Source: Pseudomonadota bacterium (GTDB taxonomy: Bacteria > Pseudomonadota > Gammaproteobacteria > Competibacterales > Competibacteraceae). From it: a stretch of DNA of 5,159 nt. Location of the stretch: positions 1-5,159 of the forward strand of contig JAGTSD010000153.1 of NCBI GenBank assembly GCA_018262135.1, read 5' to 3'. Positions 1 through 5,159 of the stretch are shown in pieces; within the stretch, counting starts at the first letter, position 1, and the number at the start of each line of letters is the position of its first letter. Under the pieces are notes generated by a model. The model saw nothing but the letters and a program-made list of their open reading frames with translations. It did not search any database and was not told the origin of the DNA. Position numbers and translations under genes: made by a program.

Positions 1-2
1 TG

Positions 3-452
3 CTCTACATCATCACCAACGCGGTGCTGTTCTCGTTCCTGATGACCCACGAGAACATCCCGCAGGCGATGGCGCAATGGATGATTGATCAGAACCTGAG
101 CGTCTGGCTATTCCTGCTCGGCTGCAACATCCTGTTGCTATTGGCTGGCAACGTGATGGAACCGTCGTCGATCACCCTGATCATGGCGCCGATCCTGTTC
201 CCGATTGCGATCAAGCTCGGCATCGACCCGGTGCATTTCGGCATCATGATGGTCGTCAACATGGAGGTCGGCATGTGCCACCCGCCGGTCGGCCTGAACC
301 TGTACGTCGCCAGTGGCATCACCCACATGGGCATCACGGAACTCACGGTTGCGGTCTGGCCGTGGCTGCTCACGATGCTGGTATTCCTGGTGGTGGTGAC
401 CTACTGGCCAGCCCTGTCGCTCTGGCTGCCGCGAATGCTCGGGATGATGTAA
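3..452 (+). CDS. dctM: TRAP C4-dicarboxylate transporter large permease DctM, C-terminal part (5' end outside window)
   Basis: The frame is open from the first complete codon at base 3, so the gene begins upstream and only its last 149 residues are visible. DctM is the large inner-membrane subunit of a tripartite ATP-independent periplasmic (TRAP) transporter. It works with a periplasmic binding protein (DctP) and a small permease (DctQ) to import C4-dicarboxylates using an ion gradient. Visible hydrophobic segments lie at about residues 33-50, 57-71 and 116-138 of the fragment. Family signatures are a GNVMEPSS...PILFPIAIKLGIDPVHFG block (48-80) and CHPPVGLNLYV (92-102). The CHPP form, rather than TPP, is what I recall from the succinate/malate/fumarate DctM branch, but substrate remains inferred. 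A GTG at 24 is internal, not the start. The gene ends in TAA and is followed at once by a strong terminator, so it is the last gene of its operon; dctP and dctQ are expected upstream. Confidence 0.93.
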   Translation, partial: LYIITNAVLFSFLMTHENIPQAMAQWMIDQNLSVWLFLLGCNILLLLAGNVMEPSSITLIMAPILFPIAIKLGIDPVHFGIMMVVNMEVGMCHPPVGLNLYVASGITHMGITELTVAVWPWLLTMLVFLVVVTYWPALSLWLPRMLGMM

Positions 453-475
453 CCGGGTGGTTCCTCAAAAGAATC

Positions 476-501
476 GGGGCGGTATTCACCGCCCCTTTTT
501 T
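476..501 (+). terminator. Rho-independent terminator of dctM
   Basis: A perfect 8-bp stem GGGGCGGT (476-483) and ACCGCCCC (488-495) closes an ATTC tetraloop and is followed directly by six T residues (496-501). It lies 23 bases after the dctM stop. On the minus strand the same hairpin follows the stop of the convergent mepK-like gene by 14 bases, but there it is followed by GATTCTTTT rather than a clean T-run. It may therefore work in both directions, with weaker activity on the minus strand. Confidence 0.92.
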
Positions 502-509
502 CATGCCGC

Positions 510-1112
510 TCAGCTCCAGTAGCGCACCGGACCACAGTCAATGTGGACGAAGTTGGAACGGGGATAGTACCCCACCCCGCCCGCGCCCAGCGAACGGGCC
601 GCTCGACACAAATCCCAGGCTCGGCCGCCCGGCACTCGAATATCGAGCGCCATGGCCTGCATGTGATAGCTGTTGCGCGCCACCCTTCTGCTGCCCTCCG
701 CTAACCGCCAATTGGTAGACGGCGACCGGTAGCCGCTGATCACGTTGACCGGCTGGCCCAGACCCAGTTGCAATTGCAAGGCGTAGAACTGATCCAGCAC
801 GTTCGGATCGAACAGCTTGACCTGATCGTTGTGATGATCGCGCAAGGCCCAACTGATTTCGCTGATGGCTTCGCGGATGTAGCCATCGCGGGGGGTCCAG
901 TAAACCCGGCGGATGCTGTCGCCAGTGTTGGGGTTATAAAACAGGAGGTAACGTTCATTCAGAATGGCCGCCTTGAGAAGTCCTGGCGCCAGGGCCAGAG
1001 CTCCAGCGCCACCCGTCACCCACTTCAGAAACCCCCGCCGGCCCAAATCAGGTCGCTTCTCCTCGTGATTGGGTATATTGCTACTCGGTTGAAACGCTAT
1101 TTCGGTCCGCAT
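510..1112 (-). CDS. mepK: YcbK/MepK-like (DUF882, peptidase M15-type) murein endopeptidase with Tat signal
   Basis: This is a 200-residue protein matching the YcbK/DUF882 family, periplasmic zinc metallo-endopeptidases. E. coli MepK cuts peptide cross-links in peptidoglycan and so permits wall expansion. A twin-arginine signal is visible: RRGFLKW at 25-31, then a hydrophobic stretch to about 49, implying folded export by Tat. The catalytic domain carries SGYRSPSTN (126-134), the zinc-site block SYHMQAMALD (148-157) with H150 and D157 as likely ligands, and GYYPRSNFVHID (181-192) with H190 as the third ligand. The usual glycine of SxHxxGxAxD is alanine (A153) here. Start: this ATG is the only Met before the twin arginine, and GGGAGGT at 1129-1123 stands 10 bases upstream. 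The gene is convergent with dctM and divergent from ybaK. The family is clear; exact bond specificity is inferred from E. coli. Confidence 0.9.
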   Translation of the reverse strand: MRTEIAFQPSSNIPNHEEKRPDLGRRGFLKWVTGGAGALALAPGLLKAAILNERYLLFYNPNTGDSIRRVYWTPRDGYIREAISEISWALRDHHNDQVKLFDPNVLDQFYALQLQLGLGQPVNVISGYRSPSTNWRLAEGSRRVARNSYHMQAMALDIRVPGGRAWDLCRAARSLGAGGVGYYPRSNFVHIDCGPVRYWS

Positions 1113-1155
1113 GTTCTGGATAACCTCCCAGCCATTTGAGTTTGTTTCACTCTAA

Positions 1156-1299
1156 TCAAATCCTGTTTCTCAAATCAAGAATCAGTTGTACCAATACCTT
1201 TTGGTCATTCAACAACAAAAACGCTTTTGCATTTTTCTGTCCAATAAGATTCATTATTTTTAATACAACAAAATACTGATTCATATGAATTACAAACAA
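1156..1299 (-). CDS. Candidate small ORF, 47 residues, unknown function
   Basis: This is a possible small gene that matches no family I recognise. On the minus strand a TTG at 1299 opens a 47-residue frame ending in TGA at 1158-1156; an internal ATG at 1284 would give 42 residues. The TTG start is favoured because a full Shine-Dalgarno, AAGGAG (1311-1306), sits six bases upstream, while the ATG would be 21 bases from it. Stops in the frame lie immediately before the Shine-Dalgarno. The product starts MFVIHMNQYFVVLKIMN and ends DLRNRI. It is rich in Leu, Ile, Val, Asn and Lys, with alternating hydrophobic and polar stretches and no clear signal or membrane helix. Its stop is 43 bases upstream of the mepK-like ATG in the same direction, so it could be a leader or a co-transcribed partner. 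An open frame of this length can arise by chance here, and codon use reflects only the AT-rich DNA. Confidence 0.3.
   Translation of the reverse strand: MFVIHMNQYFVVLKIMNLIGQKNAKAFLLLNDQKVLVQLILDLRNRI
1185..1212 (-). promoter_or_regulatory. Possible promoter for the mepK-like gene with an inverted repeat in its spacer
   Basis: Read on the minus strand, TTGAAT (1212-1207; four of six matches to TTGACA) is followed after 16 bases by TACAAC (1190-1185; four of six to TATAAT). Transcription would start near 1178, giving a leader of about 65 bases before the ATG at 1112. The inverted repeat ACCAA-N6-TTGGT (1190-1205) fills almost exactly the spacer, where an operator could sit. Both hexamers are weak and such matches are common in AT-rich DNA. 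The site also lies inside the candidate small ORF. Confidence 0.2.
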
Positions 1300-1414
1300 A
1301 CTTAACTCCTTTTATCAAAAAGATTTTAATTAAAGGATACTTAATCAGGATTATTATTCGGATTAAAACAATATTTTATTAAAATAATAATATCATTTGT
1401 TTTTATACAACAAA
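1212..1414 (+). repeat. Reiterated ACAACAAA motif, two copies within a 21-bp imperfect direct repeat
   Basis: ACAACAAA occurs three times in the same orientation at 1212-1219, 1265-1272 and 1407-1414. A variant with one extra A, ACAAACAAA, is at 1292-1300. The second and third copies are the ends of a longer direct repeat: 1252-1272 and 1394-1414 share 18 of 21 bases, including CATT at one end and ATACAACAAA at the other. An 8-mer with two C residues is not expected three times in 200 bases of this composition, so binding sites for a regulator are possible. Slippage or past duplication in AT-rich DNA is the alternative. Confidence 0.45.
1306..1311 (-). promoter_or_regulatory. Shine-Dalgarno AAGGAG that decides the TTG start of the small ORF
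   Basis: On the minus strand AAGGAG (1311-1306) is followed by the six-base spacer TTAAGT and then TTG at 1299. This is close to ideal strength and spacing. It is the main reason to take the 1299-1156 frame seriously, and no other start codon on this strand is suitably placed for it. Confidence 0.35.
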
Positions 1415-1424
1415 TTATTAAAAT
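1397..1424 (+). promoter_or_regulatory. Possible sigma-70 promoter for the ybaK-rlmKL operon
   Basis: TTGTTT (1397-1402; three of six matches to TTGACA, all in the key TTG) is followed after 16 bases by TAAAAT (1419-1424; five of six to TATAAT). Transcription would start near 1431 and leave a leader of about 28 bases before the ybaK ATG at 1459. The direct-repeat copy 1394-1414 overlaps the -35 and the spacer. A competing -10-like TATAAA lies at 1447-1452. AT-rich sequence yields many such matches, so this is a candidate only. Confidence 0.3.
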
Positions 1425-1458
1425 GGTAAATTAACTACAACTGGCTTATAAAGTATTT

Positions 1459-1947
1459 ATGAGCAAAGAAAAATTTCCGGTTACGCCCGCCATCCGGCTG
1501 TTGCGAGATAACAACATTGCCTTCACCGGCCACCTCTACCCCTACGAAGAACACGGCGGGACCGCCCACAGCGCCCGTTGTCTGGGTGTGGACGAACACT
1601 GCGTGATCAAGACCCTGATCATGGAAGATGACCGCAAACAGCCCCTGATCGTGCTGATGCACGGCGACCGTAAGGTCTCTACCAGGGAGTTGGCGCGGCT
1701 GCGGGGGGTCAAAACCGTCGCGCCCTGCGACCCCACTGTTGCCAACAAACATAGTGGTTATCTGGTCGGCGGGACCTCGCCGTTCGGTACCCGCAAACCC
1801 ATGCCGGTGTACCTGGAAACCAGCATCCTCGATTTGCCGCGGATCTACCTCAACGGCGGCAAACGCGGTTTCCTGGTCGGACTGGCCCCGGCCGAAGTTC
1901 AGCGCCTGCTGCAACCCACGCTGGTCCAGGTCGCCGTCGAGGAATAG
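1459..1947 (+). CDS. ybaK: YbaK/EbsC-family aminoacyl-tRNA (Cys-tRNA(Pro)) deacylase
   Basis: This 162-residue protein has the length and motifs of YbaK/EbsC, a free-standing editing enzyme. It hydrolyses mischarged Cys-tRNA(Pro) made by prolyl-tRNA synthetase and so prevents Cys-for-Pro errors in the cytoplasm. Visible signatures are LGVDEHCVIKTLI (42-54), whose K51 corresponds to the lysine important for YbaK activity, VGGTSPFG (103-110), and YLNGGKRGFLV (130-140). The start is the first possible one, because the frame is closed by a TAA at 1432-1434 and holds no other ATG, GTG or TTG before 1459. There is no convincing Shine-Dalgarno, only a weak AAAG nearby. The AT-rich island lies upstream and rlmKL begins three bases downstream, so this is the first gene of a two-gene operon. 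The exact mischarged substrate is inferred from the family, whose relatives (ProX and others) edit different tRNAs. Confidence 0.92.
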   Translation: MSKEKFPVTPAIRLLRDNNIAFTGHLYPYEEHGGTAHSARCLGVDEHCVIKTLIMEDDRKQPLIVLMHGDRKVSTRELARLRGVKTVAPCDPTVANKHSGYLVGGTSPFGTRKPMPVYLETSILDLPRIYLNGGKRGFLVGLAPAEVQRLLQPTLVQVAVEE

Positions 1948-1950
1948 GCG

Positions 1951-4107
1951 ATGGGCGAACATGCTTTTATCGCCACCGCCGCAGCCGGCGCGGAACCCCT
2001 CCTGGCAGTGGAATTGACCGAACTGGGTGCGGCAACCCCCCACCCCATTCGCGGTGGCATCGCGTTCCAGGGGCCGCTGGAACTGGCCTACCGCGCCTGT
2101 TTGTGGTCGCGTACTGCCAGCCGGGTGCTGCTGCCGCTGGCCGAATTTGCCGCCGCCGACGCGGACGCTCTGTACGCCGGCGTCCACGATTTTCCCTGGG
2201 AAGATCATCTGGCGCCGGATGGGACCTTGAGCGTCGAATTCAGCGGCGGCGGTCCCGGTATTGACCACAGCCACTACGGCGCGCAGCGGGTCAAGGACGC
2301 CATCGTGGATCGCTTTCGAGGGCGGTACGGCCGGCGGCCAAGCGTGGATGCGCGCCAGCCGGATCTGCGGATTCACGCCCGCTGGCGCGACGGGCAGGTT
2401 GCCATCCGTCTCGATCTGTCTGGCGACAGCCTGCACCGGCGCGGCTACCGCGAGGCTACGGTCATCGCACCGCTCAGGGAAACCCTGGCCGCCGCCCTGC
2501 TGCTGAAAGCCGGCTGGCCAGCCACCGCTGCCGTTAACGGTCCCCTGCTCGACCCGTTATGCGGTTCCGGCACCCTGGCTATCGAAGCCGCCTGGATCGC
2601 CGGAGACCGGGCGCCGGGGCTGTTGCGCGAATACTGGGGATTTAGCGGCTGGCTGGGCCATATTCCCGCACTGTGGAATCGGTTACTGGCCGAAGCCAGG
2701 GAGCGGTGGGAAACCGGTCAGACCCGTATCCCGCCGATTGGGGCCAGCGACCGCGATCCGAAGGCGGTGCGCGTGGCGCTGATCAACGCCCGACGGGCCG
2801 GAGTGGCCGACCGGATCCGGATCGAACGCCGCGAATGGGCCAGCGTCGAACCGCCCGCCGGCCCGCCGGGATTGCTGATCGCGAATCCGCCCTACGGCGA
2901 ACGGCTGGGCGACCAGGACGAACTGGGCAACCTGTACGCTCAACTGGGCGACCGGCTGAAAAGCCATTTCGTCGGCTGGCGGGCGGCGCTGTTCACCGGC
3001 AATCCCGAGCAGGGCAAGCGCATGGGGTTGCGCGCGGTCAAAACCAACGTCTTCCACAACGGCCCGCTGGAATGCCGGTTGTTGCAGTTTCGGATCGAAC
3101 CGGAATTCTTCGTGGACCGGGACGCCGCCGACCGTCGCGCCCGCGCCGCCACGCTGGACCGGGCCATCGCCGCCGGGGCCGAAGGCTTCGTCAACCGGTT
3201 GCGCAAGAATCTGCGTCATCTGGGCCGTTGGGCGGAACGGGAAGGCGTGAGTTGCTACCGGCTGTACGACGCCGATCTGCCGGAATATGCGGTGGCGGTA
3301 GATCGCTACGAGCAGTGGTTGCACGTCCAGGAGTACGCCCCCCCGCCGAGCGTGGATCCCGGCAAGGCGCGCGAGCGGCTGGAACAGGTCATGGCAGTGC
3401 TGCCGGCGGTGCTGGAGATTCCGCCCGAGCACGTTTTTCTCAAGGTGCGCCAGCGACAAAAGGGCGCCAGCCAGTACCAGAAGCAGGCCGAACAGGGCCA
3501 ATTCCACGAAGTCCGCGAGGGACCGGCCCGACTGCTGATCAACTTTACTGACTATCTCGACACCGGTCTGTTTCTCGACCATCGCATCACCCGGCAACTG
3601 CTGCGGGAACTGGCGGCCGGAAAGCGGTTCCTCAACCTGTTCGGTTACACCGGCGCTGCCACCGTTCACGCCGTGCTGGGCGGGGCCGCGCGCACTACGA
3701 CCGTGGATAGTTCGGTTACCTATCTGGACTGGGCCAGACGCAACCTGGAACTGAACGGTTTCCACAGTCCCCGCCACGAACTGATCCGGGCCGACTGCCG
3801 GCAATGGCTGATTTGGACGCACGACCGCTACGACCTGATCTTCCTCGACCCGCCGACCTTCTCCAACTCCAAACGGCTGGAAGGGACTTTTGACGTGCAG
3901 CGGGATCACGTTGAACTCATCCGTCAAACGCTGCGCCTGCTCGCGCCGGACGGCGTGCTGATCTTCTCCACCAACGCCCGCAAATTCCGGCTGGACACGG
4001 AGGCGCTATCCGACCTCCACATCGAGGACTGGAGCCGGCGTACCCTGCCGCCCGATTTCGCCCGCGATCCGAAAATTCATCAGTGCTGGCGCCTCACGCG
4101 GCCATAA
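1951..4107 (+). CDS. rlmKL: Bifunctional 23S rRNA guanine methyltransferase RlmKL (m2G2445 / m7G2069)
   Basis: This 718-residue protein corresponds along its length to E. coli RlmKL (YcbY, about 702 residues). It uses S-adenosylmethionine to methylate G2445 (N2, RlmL half) and G2069 (N7, RlmK half) in helix 74 of 23S rRNA during 50S assembly. Order of parts: an N-terminal region with a THUMP RNA-binding domain (about 45-155), the RlmL Rossmann methyltransferase with SAM motif DPLCGSGT (201-208) and catalytic NPPYGE (312-317), a linker with FVNRLRKN (413-420) and RLYDADLPEY (437-446), then the RlmK methyltransferase with NLFGYTGAAT (562-571) and DPPTFSNS (633-640). Both active sites look intact. 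GAGGA at 1939-1943, inside the end of ybaK, stands seven bases before the ATG, and the N-terminus aligns with that of the E. coli protein, so the start is secure. Translation is probably coupled to ybaK. The fusion is typical of Gammaproteobacteria. Confidence 0.96.
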   Translation: MGEHAFIATAAAGAEPLLAVELTELGAATPHPIRGGIAFQGPLELAYRACLWSRTASRVLLPLAEFAAADADALYAGVHDFPWEDHLAPDGTLSVEFSGGGPGIDHSHYGAQRVKDAIVDRFRGRYGRRPSVDARQPDLRIHARWRDGQVAIRLDLSGDSLHRRGYREATVIAPLRETLAAALLLKAGWPATAAVNGPLLDPLCGSGTLAIEAAWIAGDRAPGLLREYWGFSGWLGHIPALWNRLLAEARERWETGQTRIPPIGASDRDPKAVRVALINARRAGVADRIRIERREWASVEPPAGPPGLLIANPPYGERLGDQDELGNLYAQLGDRLKSHFVGWRAALFTGNPEQGKRMGLRAVKTNVFHNGPLECRLLQFRIEPEFFVDRDAADRRARAATLDRAIAAGAEGFVNRLRKNLRHLGRWAEREGVSCYRLYDADLPEYAVAVDRYEQWLHVQEYAPPPSVDPGKARERLEQVMAVLPAVLEIPPEHVFLKVRQRQKGASQYQKQAEQGQFHEVREGPARLLINFTDYLDTGLFLDHRITRQLLRELAAGKRFLNLFGYTGAATVHAVLGGAARTTTVDSSVTYLDWARRNLELNGFHSPRHELIRADCRQWLIWTHDRYDLIFLDPPTFSNSKRLEGTFDVQRDHVELIRQTLRLLAPDGVLIFSTNARKFRLDTEALSDLHIEDWSRRTLPPDFARDPKIHQCWRLTRP

Positions 4108-4174
4108 GGGGTACAATTTACGGGGAATGTGTTGCTCGACCGCACACCCTCGTCCGTAGCACGAAAGGATCCGC

Positions 4175-5159
4175 ATGAACGCTCAAACATCCGATAATTT
4201 AGCCGCTTCCCCGTCATCCGGATCGTCGCTCGACCCGTTCGACATCATCGGTTCCAGCCTGGCGGTACAGCAGGCCTGGTTGCGCCAGCCGGAGCGGCTG
4301 GGCGCCATCCTGCAAGGGCTGGCTCTGGATACGCACCGGGTTCACGATCATTTCGCCCGCGCCAGCGTCGGCATCCCCAGCGAGCCGGCCATATCCGCCG
4401 TTATCCGCGACCAGCGCTTTCAGGAGCCGGCCTGGATCGATCATCCCGGTTTTGCCTATCTCAAGGAGATCTACCTGCTCTACGTTCGCTGGCTGGAAGA
4501 CGCCATCTATACCACCGAGGGCATTGACTCGGCCCGGCGGCGGCGGGCCGCGTTCTGGGTCCGGCAATGGCTGGACGCCATCGCGCCTACCAATTTTTTC
4601 TGGACCAATCCCGAAGCGCTGCGGCGCGGCATCGCCACCCACGGCTGCAGCATCCTGTGGGGGCTGCAAAACTGGCTGCGCGACGCCGCCGCCGGGCAGG
4701 TACTGATGGTCGAGTCGGATGCGTTCCAGGTCGGCCGTGACCTGGCCACCATGCCCGGCCAGGTGGTGCTGCGCAACGAACTGCTGGAACTGATCCAGTA
4801 CGCGCCGACTACCGAGCGGGTTCGCGCCACGCCGGTCGTCCTGGTCGCACCCTGGATCAACAAGTACTACATCATGGATCTGAGTCCGAGTAACAGCCTG
4901 ATTCGCTACCTGGTCGGCCAGGGTTTCACCGTGTTCGCCACCAGTTGGAAGAATCCCGGCCCCGAAGCCCGGGCGACGACTCTGGACGACTACCTCTTGC
5001 AGGGCCTGCGGCCGGCGCTGGACACAGCCCGCGCCATTTGCGGCGTTCCCCAGGTCCACGCCAGCGGTTACTGCCTCGGTGGCACGGCGCTGGCGATGTT
5101 ACTGGCCTGGCTCAACGCCGATCCCGCCGACCGCGCCGCCAACCCGGTCGCCCACTGGA
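4175..5159 (+). CDS. phaC: Poly(3-hydroxyalkanoate) synthase PhaC, N-terminal part (3' end outside window)
   Basis: The frame runs from an ATG at 4175 to the window edge without a stop, giving 328 complete codons. AAAGGA (4164-4169) five bases upstream supports this start. PHA synthases polymerise hydroxyacyl-CoA into polyester on the granule surface. The N-terminal domain carries RFQEPAWIDHPGFAYLKEIY (81-100), RQWLDAIAPTNFFWTNPEALR (130-150) and FQVGRDLATMPG (184-195). The alpha/beta-hydrolase core follows, with LIQYAPTTERV (206-216), APWINKYYIMDL (225-236) and the lipase-like box GYCLGG (298-303), whose C300 is the expected nucleophile. The rest of the triad (Asp, His) would lie beyond the window. 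The N-terminal length and cysteine position fit a type I or II enzyme rather than type III, and type I looks closer. It lies 67 bases after rlmKL with no terminator between. That gap holds TACAAT (4112-4117) but no matching -35, so it may be read from the ybaK-rlmKL operon or from its own promoter. Confidence 0.95.
   Translation, partial: MNAQTSDNLAASPSSGSSLDPFDIIGSSLAVQQAWLRQPERLGAILQGLALDTHRVHDHFARASVGIPSEPAISAVIRDQRFQEPAWIDHPGFAYLKEIYLLYVRWLEDAIYTTEGIDSARRRRAAFWVRQWLDAIAPTNFFWTNPEALRRGIATHGCSILWGLQNWLRDAAAGQVLMVESDAFQVGRDLATMPGQVVLRNELLELIQYAPTTERVRATPVVLVAPWINKYYIMDLSPSNSLIRYLVGQGFTVFATSWKNPGPEARATTLDDYLLQGLRPALDTARAICGVPQVHASGYCLGGTALAMLLAWLNADPADRAANPVAHW

Larger units (their letters stand above)
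1130..1458. other. AT-rich intergenic island between divergent mepK-like and ybaK genes
   Basis: This stretch is strikingly AT-rich inside GC-rich DNA. Hand counts of G+C per 60 bases are 19, 17, 13, 11 and 8 for the five blocks from 1141 to 1440, i.e. 68 of 300, falling steadily toward ybaK. It must contain the promoters of both flanking genes. It also holds a candidate small ORF (1299 to 1156, minus), three ACAACAAA copies, a 12-bp palindrome ATTCATATGAAT (1279-1290), the palindrome TTTAATTAAA (1325-1334) and an inverted repeat ACCAA-N6-TTGGT (1190-1205). No tRNA, riboswitch or mobile-element end was recognised. Likely roles are a curved or easily melted regulatory region bound by a nucleoid protein, or a remnant of acquired DNA; neither is shown. 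Confidence 0.85.

Noticed and set aside
278..310. CHPPVG instead of the common TPPVG in the DctM C-terminal motif
   Set aside because: To my recollection this form is normal in the C4-dicarboxylate DctM branch, so it is not treated as an anomaly.
1216..1236. CAAAA-ACGC-TTTTG hairpin followed by T residues, considered as a terminator
   Set aside because: The stem is only five base pairs and mostly A-T, it is followed by CA before the T-run, and it lies between divergent genes where no upstream transcript on this strand is evident.
1372..1386. TATTTT-ATT-AAAATA hairpin
   Set aside because: A pure A-T stem of six pairs is expected by chance in sequence of this composition and is too weak to call.
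1435..2436. 333-codon minus-strand open frame across ybaK and the start of rlmKL
   Set aside because: It overlaps two well-supported plus-strand genes and resembles no family; a composition artefact.
2673..3551. 292-codon plus-strand frame in a second reading frame inside rlmKL
   Set aside because: The product is Arg/Gly/Pro-rich and without domains, as expected for an out-of-frame reading of GC-rich sequence.
2683..3927. 414-codon open frame on the minus strand opposite rlmKL
   Set aside because: It is a shadow of GC-rich coding DNA. The plus-strand frame matches RlmKL along its length with two intact catalytic motifs, while the antisense product shows no recognisable domain.
4112..4117. 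TACAAT as a phaC promoter -10
   Set aside because: No acceptable -35 was found at 16-18 bases upstream, and no sigma-54 GG-N10-GC pattern fits, so it is not listed as a promoter.
4214..5059. 281-codon minus-strand open frame inside phaC
   Set aside because: The plus-strand frame carries clear PhaC motifs including GYCLGG; the antisense frame is a shadow.
1..5159. Search for CRISPR arrays, tRNAs, insertion-sequence ends, toxin-antitoxin pairs or defence genes
   Set aside because: None is visible; all large genes belong to known housekeeping, transport or storage families.

Overview
The window is a stretch of high-GC chromosome that looks gammaproteobacterial. The best pointer is a 23S rRNA methyltransferase in which the RlmL and RlmK halves are fused into one protein, an arrangement typical of Gammaproteobacteria. 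A polyhydroxyalkanoate (PHA) synthase and a TRAP dicarboxylate transporter suggest an organism that takes up organic acids and stores carbon. A PHA-accumulating lineage is plausible, but the genus cannot be fixed from this sequence.

Layout: (1) 3-452, +, the 3' end of a TRAP large permease (dctM), closed by a strong intrinsic terminator at 476-501. (2) 510-1112, -, a Tat-exported YcbK/MepK-type (DUF882) peptidoglycan hydrolase that converges on dctM. (3) 1130-1458, a very AT-rich island between divergent genes: 68 G+C in the 300 bases 1141-1440 by hand count, falling steadily toward ybaK. It holds a possible 47-residue small ORF on the minus strand with a good Shine-Dalgarno, a repeated ACAACAAA motif, small palindromes and weak promoter candidates. 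(4) 1459-1947, +, a YbaK/EbsC-type aminoacyl-tRNA deacylase. (5) 1951-4107, +, rlmKL, three bases after ybaK with its Shine-Dalgarno inside the end of ybaK, so the two are almost certainly one transcript. (6) 4175-5159, +, the N-terminal part of a PHA synthase (phaC), cut by the window edge after the active-site cysteine motif.

How they fit: ybaK and rlmKL form a translation-quality/ribosome-maturation pair. phaC follows after 67 bases without a visible terminator and may be read through from that operon or have its own start. The cell-wall hydrolase and the transporter are separate units. No CRISPR array, tRNA, rRNA, insertion sequence, phage gene or defence system is visible. All the main genes belong to known families. 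The part of the window not explained by known families is the AT-rich island at 1130-1458, and the evidence there is suggestive only.
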